The notes under the pieces: model-generated
What the model was told of the DNA's origin: nothing
Databases searched by the model: none
The model's input: the letters and a program-made list of their open reading frames with translations, nothing else
From: Phymatolithon calcareum
Taxonomy: Eukaryota > Rhodophyta > Florideophyceae > Hapalidiales
Direction of reading: 5' to 3'
Assembly (NCBI GenBank): GCA_977006965.1
Contig: OZ345359.1
Coordinates: 2,542,001-2,606,000 of the forward strand
DNA: 64,000 nucleotides
Part shown: positions 42,016 through 53,020 of the stretch, piece after piece
Position numbering within the stretch: position 1 is the first letter of the stretch
How the letters are laid out: each line of letters opens with the position of its first letter
Translations under genes and position numbers: made by a program

Positions 42016-43452
42016 TTGTCGCTCTTGATGGAGCTTCCATTGGTCCTCACGGTTCCCAGCGGTGTTATCTCTGCGATCTACTTTTTCGCACTGGAATTGG
42101 TTCTCGAACGGGCGATATTCTCAATGACTACCTATATGAGTCAAGCTGGTGCTGTTTTCGATGTTGTGGTCGGAAAAAAGAAAGAGTTCTCGGAATCCAA
42201 ATTGCCCGTTCTTGGCGAGGGGTTGCTCACTTTCCATCCTCGGCACAGGTTCTTGTACTTATACCGCCTCCTGTTTCTTATTTGTATCTTTTTGGTCAAT
42301 ATTGGCACGGATGGAAGTGTGCGGGATGTCGTCATTGAAAGAAGAGGAGACTATATCGCGGTACCACAAGCTACAAATGAAGATTGGGCTAGAGTTGGAA
42401 TATATTCGTTCGAGAGAAACTTTGGCTTGTTCACAACTTGCCGAAGACCAACGAAAGACGGTTACACATTTTTCCAAATGACTGTCAATTTGCAAAATGG
42501 GAAGAAGTACCTGGTCGACTTTACCACGGATCAGAGCAAGTGGACAGCAATGTATAACATCATCCAGGAAGCGGTTTATTGCTTGGATGGAATCAATTTC
42601 AAACCAGAGTCTCCTGCACTGACGTTAACAAATTGTGGCCTAGGGGCTTCGCTTTGTTTGGTTAGAACTTCCTACGGCAGAATCCCAGAGGCCTATCAGC
42701 AATACGTCTCTATGGATAACGTTACTCAAGGCAAAATTTCGAAGCAGTTCCTGATGGGAAAAGATATGTTCGGGTTAAGAAACAAGGAATATGAATGGTT
42801 GTGCATTCGATCGAAGGTGGGGGTTTGGTCGGAATGCGTTCGATGGAAAAAAGTCCAGAATAAGACTTTGATGCGCATCGAATCTACAGTTATTGGCCAA
42901 ATAGCGCAAAATTCAAACTTCTCTGTTGTTTTCGAATATTATACGCCGGAAGCCACTGTCGTCGGTGGTTCATTTGGAAGCATTTCCATCGCCAAGGCTT
43001 TAAGAGGACTAGACGGGTTCGCTGCTATTAATATTGTCGATCTTGTCTCCAATATTTTTGCACATTCAGTGCAATACAGGACATATAATGGGAGAGTGTT
43101 CGAGAAGACTGGAACAAGGCCAGTTACGGAAGTCAACCAGTTGGCGATTATCGGTTTCGCTGGATCTGGCATTTTGACAGTACTAGCGATGGCATTCGGT
43201 CTATTCCTCAAGCAGAGGACAAACAAGCTGCCAGTGGCTCCATCTGAATTTTCTGCAAATGGATTGTCCAGAATTCTGCATAGAATCATTGAAGGTCGGA
43301 CAATGCAAGAAGGAGATAGTGGTAGAGCAAATGTCATGCTGGTTGAACAGGAGGATGCAGAAACAACTTTGCAAGCTGTTCCTGCGTCTTTGCCAATTGT
43401 AGAGACTGCGGTTGCGAAAGTCGAAAGCCATGATGACCGCACAAGTCAGTAG
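42016..43452 (+). CDS. Uncharacterised three-TM membrane protein
   Basis: 478 residues. Hydrophobic segments lie at about 10-36, 79-97 and 376-398. Between the second and third lies a region of about 270 residues with spaced cysteines (TTC, VYC, TNC, SLC, WLC, SEC) and several N-x-S/T sites, which fits a lumenal or extracellular domain. A C-terminal tail of 80 residues is probably cytosolic. It is intronless with an intact frame. I do not recognise the family. Met5 is an alternative start. It is followed about 200 bases downstream by a Mutator-like element. Confidence 0.65.
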   Translation: MSLLMELPLVLTVPSGVISAIYFFALELVLERAIFSMTTYMSQAGAVFDVVVGKKKEFSESKLPVLGEGLLTFHPRHRFLYLYRLLFLICIFLVNIGTDGSVRDVVIERRGDYIAVPQATNEDWARVGIYSFERNFGLFTTCRRPTKDGYTFFQMTVNLQNGKKYLVDFTTDQSKWTAMYNIIQEAVYCLDGINFKPESPALTLTNCGLGASLCLVRTSYGRIPEAYQQYVSMDNVTQGKISKQFLMGKDMFGLRNKEYEWLCIRSKVGVWSECVRWKKVQNKTLMRIESTVIGQIAQNSNFSVVFEYYTPEATVVGGSFGSISIAKALRGLDGFAAINIVDLVSNIFAHSVQYRTYNGRVFEKTGTRPVTEVNQLAIIGFAGSGILTVLAMAFGLFLKQRTNKLPVAPSEFSANGLSRILHRIIEGRTMQEGDSGRANVMLVEQEDAETTLQAVPASLPIVETAVAKVESHDDRTSQ

Positions 43453-43828
43453 TTAGACGATATTGAGGTGCCTGAAATATGGGAGCGGCGAATGACTACT
43501 TTAACTAAAATTGAAGTGCGCAGATGGGCAAGTAGGCCCCTTGGTAAGCACATGCTGAATAGTCTACGTTTTGTTATAACCACGTGATACTTGCAGCACC
43601 TTTGCTGCAGCGCTTGACCCTTTCTATGCAATAGAGAGCCAAAATTACAATAATTTTTAGAGGAAATTACTTATACTCACGAAGTTTGCCTTTAAAGGCA
43701 TTAGTAAAATTTTTTACTAATATACTCACTTTTCATAGGTGCATGTATGACATGTCCATTACAGCATATAGGGGCAGCTCTATTATTCGTGGGGCTAATA
43801 ATCATGCAATTTATTGATCAGTGGTAGA

Positions 43829-44182
43829 CTAACTGGGCCGCTGTGGAATAGCACCAGATTCTGACCCAGAAATTTTCGTCTTAAACGCATGCGGTAAATT
43901 AGCATTGAGATGGAAGTTACAGGTGGAATAATAGTACGAGAAGCTCCACTTTGAGTGGCATACAGCAGTAAAGCTTGTTTTTGTGCTCCGCACAGCAGCA
44001 AATAAGTAGCCATTCAATGTTGCGTGCGACGCAATAGCGGAGTTTAGAACTGTTTTCGTCTCAAAAGAGACCCCATTGTAAAACTGAGCATCCCTCTGGT
44101 GGGGAAGAGCGTTGTTTTCGAAGTGATTGGCGAGGATTAGTTTGAGTGTGGCGATGAAGGTAGATATCCCCTGCGGTGTCAA
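43829..44182 (-). pseudogene. MuDR-type DNA-binding domain fragment, copy 1
   Basis: The minus strand reads G-V-S-F-E-T-K ... GYLFAAVRSTKTSFTAVC, the pattern of the zinc-finger DNA-binding domain (DBD_Tnp_Mut-like) at the start of Mutator transposases. No catalytic domain follows. It is homologous to copy 2. Confidence 0.5.
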
Positions 44183-44517
44183 GCAAAACTTCGAAATAGT
44201 GTTGTAGAAAGCGAATAGACAATGTGCTATAAACGTTCATTTAAATGGTCGACAGTTGAGGTTTTCAATACGTAAAACTTTTTTCTGTTAACTTTTATGC
44301 GGTAAAAGTTACATGCACGAAAGTATCTGTAATACTAGACTACACGTGTGCGCAGAATGTTACCACCGGACCAGTACGATGGACCCGGGCTAGGAGTCTG
44401 CCAGGAGGTTGCCGGAAACTTCGAATTTAGTGCGTTTTGACATATTTTTGCATTGTAACACTGTTAAATATTTGGCTCTAAATATGCATTAAATTGAAAG
44501 CACGACATTTTAAAAAC

Positions 44518-44706
44518 CTAAAGAAATTTTATGTGAGAAGAGCTCCATTTTGAGTAGCAGATAGCAGTAAGGCGTTTTTTTGTGCCCTGCGCAACAGCAA
44601 ATGAGTAGCCTTTCAATGCTGTGTGTAGCGCAAGAGCGGATTTTACAGCTGCTTTCGTCTCAAAAAGAGACCCCTCTATAACGTCGCTGACAAACTGTCT
44701 ATCCAT
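44518..44706 (-). pseudogene. MuDR-type DNA-binding domain fragment, copy 2
   Basis: 62 codons reading GSLFETKAAVKSALALHTAL followed by GYSFAV and an RLTAIC end. It is the same domain as copy 1 and lies closer to the right terminal repeat, as expected for a transposase N-terminus. Confidence 0.5.
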
Positions 44707-45052
44707 CTCGTAGGCTAGAGCGTGCTTTCGAAGTAACTGACGACGGTGACGGTGAATGTGGTGGTGAATGTGAATCTGCCCGGGGGCGTCAAGCTACAAT
44801 TCGAAAAAGTTGTGCTAAAACTGTTTTAAGGCAGACAATGTAAACTGTCTTTTAAATGGTCGACCGCTGAGGTTTTCACTCCGAAGAACTGTACTACGTT
44901 ACTACACGTGCGAGCAGACTGTTTCAACTGGACCAGTCTTATGGACCAGAGCTGGGAGACTGTCAGCAAAAGACTTGGTCATAAGCGCACCTGTGCAAAG
45001 TGAGTATATTCGTAAATACGGCAAACTTGGTGAGTATAGAAGTAATTTCCTC

Positions 45053-46885
45053 TATAAACAATAATAATAATTATTGTTTATAGCTAAGCCTTCATTGTAA
45101 GGAGTTTAGTTCAAGAAATATTACAGTAATAAACCAATTCGGCGCATTCTGTACTTGAATCACTGCAAATTACATCTCATTCCTGAGCGAATTCTCCATC
45201 GGGGCTTACCGGCTTATGCGACGAGTTCCCCTTCGTTTTTCGGAGTGCATGCTGCCTTTACGACTGCCGGCTAGATTGATTCTCCGACAACCATCTATTG
45301 AACACTAACAGGAAGCAGAGAAAGTTCCCATACAATAGGACAAGACAATTGCCAGCAATCCTCAAGTTTCCAAAGGTGAAACACAGGAAACGCGAGCACC
45401 AGTACTTCTGTGGTAGATTCCACAGGTGTCCAGAACAGGCATGCCTGAAAAATTTGGAAACAGAGCTCGACAGCATATGGAGACTCTGGAAAGGACACTT
45501 TCAGTATCAGGGGTCCAGTGCAATATACACCCGTAAAAATATATTGCAATATTGCTATTGGAGCTCTATTGGGAGCAAGCTGTCGCATTGCAATTCGTAT
45601 TGCGAGAGAAGGCCAATAAACAGTTGTATTGGGCCTTAACACCGAGGAAGCACAGCAGCACTTGGACCCAAATAAGCCAAATTATTGTCACGCTAAAATG
45701 CTCCCGTGCCCACTCAGTTTGCTCCGGCTGCCGAAAGGGCGTACCTACGTGTGCACTGTTTCCTTGCACCAGTCTTACTCGTCACTGCACCCTGAAACAA
45801 GCTGTGGACAGTGTAGATGAACCTCGACGTCCGGCATGGACTTGGTTGCTTTCACCGTAGCATCGGCAAGTATAGGTGTTTTTTTGGCCCTTCCTGCTCT
45901 GCCCTCGCTTAGCTTGCGGTAGGTCAGGCTGCCTTTTATACATTTTCTGTAGATGCTATTCTAGTAATTGTGTAGTACTAAATTACGTGGCATCCCGTTT
46001 GGGAGACGGGTACCTATTCAGCAACTATAGCCGTCTCGTGGTGTGTGCTGACCAAATGGTCCCTAGCCCAGAAACCAGGGGCCTAAAGATTACATGGGAA
46101 ATCTTGCATTTAACCTAAAGTAGAATCAAGGCATCCTCATGCGACGCGCAATTGTCTATAACAGCTAATATTATTCGCTTGCTTCTATTTTCAACGCATT
46201 GCGGAGATATAGTCATACATGAACTGCGATTTTATCCTCGGGTCTGCTGCAGAAGTGGAGAGGCTTTGGTCAATTGTGAAGCAAATTTTGAGCGACAATC
46301 GCAAATCGATGGCTGCAGTACTGTTTGAGGCCCTTTTTTTTCTCAAAGTGAACAGGAACTACTGGGACTAGTAGTAAGGTCCTCGCAGGACGTCAAGTGC
46401 TGAGTAAATTTGGTTTATTGGTGACATTTTTGCGGCAAAGACTCTTATTGCAATATATATTGCGGGTTATTACCTTTCTTGCTATTGCGAAACTCTAGTT
46501 CTGGCGCGCGCCGTAAATAAAAATAATATTGCTTGAACCCCTGTTCAGGATACGAACTTGAGAATGCAGACTGGGCCCTCCTAGAGTGCATACAGAACGA
46601 AGAAGGTCTACACTGAAGTCCAGGATTAACAGTTGAATTCACGACTATGCAGGAGTTCCGCAAATGAGATGAGATTATCTGAGATCATATGCTTTTCCCT
46701 CGGCCCATCTGGCTGTGTGTTTTCGTGAGCTGCACAAAGGTAGGTGGCAATTGAGGAATTTGTTGCACTCTCAGGGTCTGCAAGGTAGTGGGCACTTGCT
46801 TTCGCCAATTGTGGCTTGCTTGAGATTCGATCCTTTACTCGCTGCGATGAGAGGTGCCTTATAAGCTATTGGATTCTCCAACCTA
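45053..46885. other. Intergenic, nothing recognised except a hairpin
   Basis: A 14-base-arm hairpin (CTATAAACAATAAT, 45052-45065, with its complement at 45070-45083) abuts the end of the Mutator-like element. Short ORFs elsewhere have no support. Confidence 0.45.
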
Positions 46886-46989
46886 CTGGCTGGGTGTTGT
46901 ATTTCATACCCCACGAATACCGACGCTATCCTATCACTGTCCGGTCTAACGGTTACCTCGATACACACGTGCGAGTCATTGACCCAACT

Positions 46990-47700
46990 ACTCATAAGTA
47001 GGCCAGGAACACCCACAAAAGTGCTCTTCAAGACAGCGACAAAAGTGTACCAAGCAGTGGTGGCAAATATCTCTAACAAAACCATGGCCGTTGTGTACAT
47101 TTCGCCTTCAGCCAAACAAGAAGACTACGACACATGTCTTGCTTACCTCCACAAGTATTGCCGTGGAAAAGCTGTCACGATGGGTGACCTGAACGCGAGA
47201 CACAGACTCTGGGACCATAAGGGAAACTGGAGGGGGACCAAGATTGTATCGTGGGCAGCGAAGCACAACTGGAGAATAAGGACTGCGAGCAACCCCACAT
47301 TCGTGACAAATCAAGGGGGAAGCAATATCGACATATTTCTTACAAAGTCAGCGGAAGCTGAAGTTCCGTATGTTCAGAATGGATCATGGGATGGTAACAC
47401 AGAGCACACACCGGTTCGAATGCGATTATTGAATCACAAAATTGTTGCACAGCAGAAGGAAAAGTTCATATCAAGAGCAGCAAGGAAATGCCCAAAACGA
47501 GCGGCACAAGCCAGTGCGGAAATATCCTCGTGGGCACCAGAGATGATCCAAAAACTGCGCGCTTGTATCAACGAAGATGACCTCAATGCTTGGTACAAAA
47601 CTACGCACCAAGATCACAAAGCCCTGGACCTCCGACAAGCCCAGGCCGGGACGATACAAGTCGTTCTGGAACAGAGAGCTCGATCAATTAGCCAAGAAAA
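46990..47700 (+). pseudogene. LINE endonuclease (EEP-type) fragment
   Basis: The frame reads VVYISPSAKQEDY, then MGDLNARHRLW (metal-binding DLNA), then SNIDIFLTKS and WDGNTEHTPVRM, the last steps of an exonuclease-endonuclease-phosphatase domain. The N-terminal third, with the first catalytic residues, is missing. It nicks target DNA in an intact element. The frame is lost near 47640. Confidence 0.8.
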
Positions 47701-48395
47701 GAACAAGGATTTACAAAAGGGTACAAAGGATGGGTCTCCAAGCAGACAAAGCTGAGCTGAAAAAGGTCAAAGCGTTGATCCAGAAAAAGGTAAGGAAATC
47801 GAAGGAGGACCAATTTGAAAAATATATAGAAGGAATTGAGAAGATGGGCCCCACTGAGGCTGCAAATGTCGCGAGCAAGGTTATGAAGTCCAAGGAGCGA
47901 CGAACTGGTAAGAACCGGGCCCTAGGAGCCCCAGTGCACCCGAGCAAGTTTTCCGCGTACATCTCGAACTTGTGCAAAGCGGAGAAGGATTGGAATGTGA
48001 CCCTTGAAAGGTTTACCGTTAACAGAGCAATGAGGAGGCATCATCGAAGAGCCTTTAACAGAGCGCCAAGAGGAAAAGCTGTGGGCCCAGACGGCGTTGC
48101 TGTGGTGATGCTACACGCAAACAAGGTGGTCGGTTTCGAATTGATTCTGATTCTGTGGGAGACATGCGGGCGACTGAGGTGCCTCCCACGACAATGGCGG
48201 CAAGCAGCACTTATTCCCCTCTACAAGAAAGGTCCAGCACACATTGCGGCAAACTACAGGCCTATCTCGCTACTGAGTCAGGTCAGGAAAATAATCGATT
48301 CCGCCCTAGACTCATACATAAGGGATCACTACCGGTTTAACTGGTTTTCAAAGAGACAAGAGCACATATTTGGCCATACTTCGAGCAAAGAATAA
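47577..48395 (+). pseudogene. LINE linker and reverse transcriptase N-terminal part
   Basis: The frame continues the element after a shift near 47640: SFWNRELDQLAKKR linker, then fingers motifs (GKAVGPDGV, AALIPLYKKG and NYRPISLLS). The frame breaks again near 48370-48390, just before the first catalytic aspartate. Confidence 0.75.
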
Positions 48396-49764
48396 TATGC
48401 AAAATGGTCACCCGTTCGTTGCTGTACTTGACTTGTCAGCAGCGTATGACAGCGTCCCAAGGGATATCCTCCTCGAGCGACTGAAGAAGAAGTTGCCAGT
48501 GCACATAACAAAGATGGTATCTTACCTGATGAAACCGTCGTGGATTACCTCTGCAGGAGATGAAACGAAAACATGGTTCATTATCGACCGAGGTGTTCCG
48601 CAGGGCTCCCCACTGAGTCCGTGCCTATATAACATATTCATGGATACGTTCGCCGAAGCCGCCGCCCAAGTAACAAGAATAGTGTCTGACCATCCAGCGC
48701 AGCTATTTGCGGACGACGTTCTTCTTCAGGCAAAGAATGCAAAAGGATTGCAAAAACTATTGGACATAGCTACGAAGTGGGCAGCCGAGAACTCCATGAA
48801 ATGGAACACGAAGCCAGGAAAGAGCGAGGTCCTTAAGTGCAAAGGACTCCCAAAGAAGAAATTCTTCCTTGCAGGAAAAGAGCTGCACCAGGCCTGGAGA
48901 CTGTCCTACCTGGGGATCAGTTTGAACAACAATGGAGTCACCGACGATACAGCAATCTCAAGAGTTCGGAATGCGGTGGGATGCATACACAAACTCCGAC
49001 AAATTGGTCTGAACGTCAGAGGACTCCAACCAACTACGTGTATCAGGATTTTCAAGTCGTTGATTCTCCCCAAATGGGAGTATGCCATCCACCTGACACC
49101 GATCACAAAACGACTACTATCGGCAATTGAAGCAGCAGAAGGTCTTTTCTACAGATACGTTTTCGGAAAATATGCCGAGTATCGAAGGGAGAGGATGCGA
49201 GTGCTCTGCCGTCTCGCCAGTCCACAGATGAGAAGAATGCACCAGGCTGAAAGGTTCGCCTTAAGCTTGGTAAGACGGAGGAAGTTCCTGGAGCTTTCAG
49301 AAGAATATCGGGGAAGAGAAGATGACCTGGAAGAAGTATCAAAGGACATTGGGTATTTGGGGGAAGAGGAATACCTTAAAGAAGCTCTGAAACAAGCGGA
49401 AGAAGGTATGGTGTCAAAAAAGCAACGCCTACAAGCAACAGACAAAGTCTGGTCGTTGGAAGAAGAGGGTCGGACAGTTAAAATCCCGATCGACGTACCG
49501 AGCGACCTACCAGGAGTGCTATATATAAGGGACAGAACTACGCGGTTGAGATGCCTGCGAGTTATTTTCAACAGAGTGCCTTTGTGGAGAAAGTCCATTC
49601 TGGCGAAATACTTTGGGGCTGGTGCTGTGGTGGAGCTTATCGTGTTGCAACGTATACTACGGACTATGACGATGGATCAAGAAACGGAATATGAATGCAA
49701 AAGACTTACTCGGGCCCTGACACGGAGAGAAATTCGAATCAAGGAGATATTAGAAGGAGAGTAG
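48370..49764 (+). CDS. LINE reverse transcriptase, catalytic and C-terminal part
   Basis: 464 residues with VLDLSAAYDSVP (first catalytic Asp), RGVPQGSPLSPCLYN, and the catalytic FADD box (LFADDVLL, 48703-48726). A thumb region and a C-terminal extension ending RTTRLRCLRVIFNRVPLWRK ... EILEGE follow. No RNase H follows before the 3' UTR. Homologous fragments lie at 24511-25097 (+) and 6370-8350 (-). Because the upstream frames are broken and the 5' end is missing, the copy should be inactive even though this segment is open. Confidence 0.8.
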   Translation: MAILRAKNNMQNGHPFVAVLDLSAAYDSVPRDILLERLKKKLPVHITKMVSYLMKPSWITSAGDETKTWFIIDRGVPQGSPLSPCLYNIFMDTFAEAAAQVTRIVSDHPAQLFADDVLLQAKNAKGLQKLLDIATKWAAENSMKWNTKPGKSEVLKCKGLPKKKFFLAGKELHQAWRLSYLGISLNNNGVTDDTAISRVRNAVGCIHKLRQIGLNVRGLQPTTCIRIFKSLILPKWEYAIHLTPITKRLLSAIEAAEGLFYRYVFGKYAEYRRERMRVLCRLASPQMRRMHQAERFALSLVRRRKFLELSEEYRGREDDLEEVSKDIGYLGEEEYLKEALKQAEEGMVSKKQRLQATDKVWSLEEEGRTVKIPIDVPSDLPGVLYIRDRTTRLRCLRVIFNRVPLWRKSILAKYFGAGAVVELIVLQRILRTMTMDQETEYECKRLTRALTRREIRIKEILEGE

Positions 49765-50070
49765 AGAGATGAGTATCGAAAACATCGAGAAGCTGCCCTG
49801 TTACTCAACTTGAGGCTTTGGGAGCTTTTAAAATAAAATCAATATATATCCCCAGTGACCCAACTTGGTGATCTCTCGGGCCTCCCCTCCTGTGATGCTA
49901 GGTCTATAACTGTCTGGTCTAACGGATACCGCGGTACACACGCGCGAGTCAGTGACCCAACTTGGCGATCTCTTGGTGCCTCCCATCCTATGATTATATC
50001 GACTGTCGGGTCTTTCCGTTATTACGAGTTGACACTAGCGGGTGGCCACCCAACGTGGTCGCTCTATAGG

Positions 50071-50740
50071 ATCTCCCCTAAGCCTTGTGCTGTCAGTGTC
50101 TTTCTTAGCCTTCTTGTTTCGCCATTGACCAAGCTCACATTGCAAGCCACTGCTTTGTTCGATAACAAGAGACATACACTGCAATTTCAGACTGCCAGTG
50201 ACATGGCACATATATTGTCCATATCTTCGGATGTCTGTGGGGCTTTCAAATAAACTTGGATAAAAACTAACGAACGGGAAGAAGACAAGAAGCAGAAGTT
50301 TTGAAAGCAGGAGAGTGAATCCTGGGGTACAAGACACGCTTCTGCTCGCTTCCTTGGTTCTCTCCTGTTCAACTCATGGACTATAGCATTGGAGGATACT
50401 TTGAACATCATTAGTTTGAACTACCCATATACTGCGATTCAGGATTCTAGGTGTCTCGACACAACATCTTTCCGATGCTGCGATCTTTTATGTGCCCATA
50501 GAACCCATCCGTTTCTTTCTAAAGGTTGACAGAGTAATGAAAAGCAAACAAGGAGATAAAAGCAAAAGAAATAGCTTCGACAGTATCATATGCGGTGCGT
50601 TTTGGTCCAAAGAAACAACTAAATGGTTTGGTATGGCCTAAAATCTCAGTTTTAGATACTAATATTTTTTCGCAAAAATTGAGACGGCGGCCGCAGCGTT
50701 GACGTGTTGGCGGGTGTCTCTGCCCACCCCAATCGTCAAC
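50071..50740. other. Intergenic, upstream of ABCF3
   Basis: 50237-50268 (GGGGCTTTCAAATAAACTTGG then an A-rich run) resembles a retroposon 3' end. No gene was seen; the ABCF3 promoter should lie in the last few hundred bases. Confidence 0.4.
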
Positions 50741-53020
50741 ATGGTGGCTGCCATTGCAGATCAAAATGCGCTCTCCGCGCTCACTGACCTCGTCGGAACC
50801 GCCGACGTGCTATCTGAACTTGACGACGCGGTACTCAAGTACCTCATCAACGCGCTAGCTGATGGAGATGCCGTGGAAGATGAAGTTGTCGAGGTTGTTG
50901 CTCCATTCTTGCCTCACATAACGACGTCGATTTCAGAATCCGAGTCCGCCGAGGTTGCACGTCGACTACGGAGGCAGCTCCACGGAGCTCCCCCGGCCGA
51001 TGAAAGTCGTGAAAAGCTGGTGCGTCTCGCAAAGGCCACGCGGTTAGGTGCTGGAATCGGCATCGATTCAGGCCGACGTCGAGCGGCTGGCACCGGCGCT
51101 AAATCAGGAGGGAATGCAAATGCAACGCTCGATCGAAGCGCGGAGGCAGAGCGTGCTGCAGAGGTGGCCGCTATTCGGCGTGCGCGGCGCGTGGGGGCAC
51201 AAGTAAAGACGTATCCGACGGAGGCCACGGTTGGTGCTGTGAAAAAGAAGTACATCCCCGGAAGTACAGACATCTACATTGAAGGTCTCGACCTTGCATT
51301 CGGCGGTGTTCCACTACTCGAAGGCGCGTCGCTGAGCATTCCCTCGGGGAGACGGGTGGGTATCACTGGACGAAATGGATGCGGAAAAACTACGCTGATG
51401 CGCGCTATCGCTCGTCGCGAACTGCCTATCCCGGAAGAAATGGATATCGTGTACGTAGAGCAGGAAATAGCGGGAAGCGACAATACCCCGTTGCAAACTG
51501 TGCTTGAGAGTCATATTGAGCGCCAATCGCTGCTCGATGAGGAGGAAGAGTTGAATGAGCTTCTCAACGTTGGTGACGGCGAGGCAAGCGATGTGGACCC
51601 TAAGGTTGCAATCCGGTTGAGCGAGATCTATGCGAAGCTGGAGGAGATGGAATCAGACAAGGCTGAGGCGCGGGCGGCTGAAATTTTGGATGGACTTGGA
51701 TTCTCAGAGCATGCAATGAAAAACATGACGATAAACGAGTTTTCTGGTGGATGGCGAATGCGAATTTCGCTGGCCTCTGCGCTTTTCATTGCACCCAAGT
51801 TGTTGCTCCTGGATGAGCCCTCAAATCATTTGGACGCACTTACTGTCATTTGGCTGGCTGACCACTTGACTCGGTGGCCGCATACCATATTAGTGGTTAG
51901 TCATGACCGCGATTTCATGAACACCGTTTGCACAGATATTGTGCATATGAAGGACCACAAGTTGGACAGTTACAGCGGAAATTATGACGACTTTGATCGT
52001 GTGAGACGTGAGCGCCTCAAGGAAGCCGAGCGGCTGGCGGAAAGCCAAGATATGAAGCGAGCACATATTCAGAAGTTTGTGGACAAGTTCAGATATAATG
52101 CGAAGCGAGCAAGTATGGCACAAAGTCGTCTGAAAATGCTGCAACGCATGGATGAGGACCGGGTGGTGGTGCCCAGTGAAGAAGAAGAGTTTGCATTTAA
52201 CTTTCCAGAGCCTGGTGCGCTTACTGGGTCGCATGCATCGATTCAAATATGCGATGTGACGTTTGGATATCCCGATCAAAAGCCCCTCTTTCGAAAACTT
52301 GATTTCAGTGTGAACATGGATTCGAGATGCGTGCTCCTGGGGCCTAATGGTGCAGGAAAATCAACTCTTTTGAAACTTCTGTTGGGCGAAAACATTCCAA
52401 GTGAGGGGGTTGTGAAACGGTCACCAAAACTGCGCATCGGGTACTTCTCGCAACATCATGTGGACCAATTGGTGCTGTGGCGGACACCGTTGGAACATAT
52501 GAAAGTCTCTTTCCCGGATGCCATTATGCCGGACTTGCGATCACATCTGGCGAAGCTTGGTGTCAAGAACGATCAGGCTTTACGACCGATTAACACGCTG
52601 TCTGGAGGACAGAAGAGCCGTGTTGCCCTGGCCGTCATCACATTTAGGAAACCTCACATGCTAATCCTGGATGAGCCAACTAACCATCTTGACGTAAGTT
52701 GTCGACCTTCTCCTCCGCCTTGTCTTTTTCGGGTATTGTTTTTGTGGATTCTAACCTCAACTTGTTCGTGCGTTAAATATTATTCAACCGTGTGTGTGGT
52801 ACAGATTCAAACTTTGGACTCACTGATCATGGCGCTGAACGGGTTCAATGGAGGAATTCTAATTGTGAGTCATGACGGGAGACTGATTTCTACAGTTTGC
52901 GAAGAAATTTGGATTTGCGAGGAGGGCAAGGTAGAGCAATTCCGAGGGGAGTACAAGGATTACCGCGCCCAGATGGTGGCTCGGCTTCGCAAGAAGTCGA
53001 AACTTACTTTCCGCACATAG
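50741..53020 (+). CDS. ABCF3: ABCF3/GCN20-type ABC ATPase
   Basis: Two exons (50741-52693 and 52805-53020) separated by a 111-base GT-AG intron of length divisible by three and without in-frame stops, so an unspliced reading looks continuous. The product is 722 residues, close to human ABCF3. The N-terminal region of about 170 residues has the acidic helical layout of GCN20/ABCF3. ABC1 has Walker A GRNGCGKT (210-217), signature FSGGWRMR (about 335) and Walker B LLLLDEPSNHLD (about 353). A linker is followed by ABC2 with GPNGAGKST (about 534), LSGGQKSR (about 620) and LILDEPTNHLD (to 651, the exon end). It has no membrane segments. GCN20-type proteins bind GCN1 and ribosomes in the eIF2-kinase starvation response. 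The start at 50741 (CAACATGG) is preferred over 50699. Confidence 0.93.
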   Translation: MVAAIADQNALSALTDLVGTADVLSELDDAVLKYLINALADGDAVEDEVVEVVAPFLPHITTSISESESAEVARRLRRQLHGAPPADESREKLVRLAKATRLGAGIGIDSGRRRAAGTGAKSGGNANATLDRSAEAERAAEVAAIRRARRVGAQVKTYPTEATVGAVKKKYIPGSTDIYIEGLDLAFGGVPLLEGASLSIPSGRRVGITGRNGCGKTTLMRAIARRELPIPEEMDIVYVEQEIAGSDNTPLQTVLESHIERQSLLDEEEELNELLNVGDGEASDVDPKVAIRLSEIYAKLEEMESDKAEARAAEILDGLGFSEHAMKNMTINEFSGGWRMRISLASALFIAPKLLLLDEPSNHLDALTVIWLADHLTRWPHTILVVSHDRDFMNTVCTDIVHMKDHKLDSYSGNYDDFDRVRRERLKEAERLAESQDMKRAHIQKFVDKFRYNAKRASMAQSRLKMLQRMDEDRVVVPSEEEEFAFNFPEPGALTGSHASIQICDVTFGYPDQKPLFRKLDFSVNMDSRCVLLGPNGAGKSTLLKLLLGENIPSEGVVKRSPKLRIGYFSQHHVDQLVLWRTPLEHMKVSFPDAIMPDLRSHLAKLGVKNDQALRPINTLSGGQKSRVALAVITFRKPHMLILDEPTNHLDVSCRPSPPPCLFRVLFLWILTSTCSCVKYYSTVCVVQIQTLDSLIMALNGFNGGILIVSHDGRLISTVCEEIWICEEGKVEQFRGEYKDYRAQMVARLRKKSKLTFRT

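Larger units (their letters stand above)
43660..45052. mobile_element. Non-autonomous Mutator-like element with internal tandem duplication
   Basis: The ends are long imperfect inverted repeats. GAGGAAATTACTT ... TATACTCAC ... AAGTTTGCC at 43660-43690, and TATACTCACTT further in (43731-43741), are mirrored at 44990-45052. Inside are two tandem copies of a unit of about 560-650 bp; each has a minus-strand coding fragment, a TTTAAATGGTCGAC motif and a CTGGACCAGT motif. The coding fragments resemble the MuDR DNA-binding domain. Exact outer ends and target duplication are uncertain; a TA flanks each end as drawn. Confidence 0.7.
46990..49855 (+). mobile_element. LINE, 5'-truncated, with 10-bp target duplication
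   Basis: 2866 bp inserted into a tandem repeat, flanked by direct repeats TGACCCAACT (46980-46989 and 49856-49865). It carries endonuclease and reverse transcriptase regions in three frames, and ends in the family 3' motif GAGGCTTTGGGAGCTTTTAA followed by an AATAAAATCA-type tail. The 5' end begins inside the endonuclease domain, as usual for incomplete target-primed reverse transcription. Confidence 0.9.
46886..50070. repeat. Tandem repeat of about 95 bp, split by a LINE
   Basis: Units before (46886-46989) and after (49856-50070) the LINE share GGTCTAACGG, ACACACG-GCGAGTCA and TGACCCAACT with a spacing of about 93-97 bases. About three units existed before the LINE went in. Confidence 0.75.
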
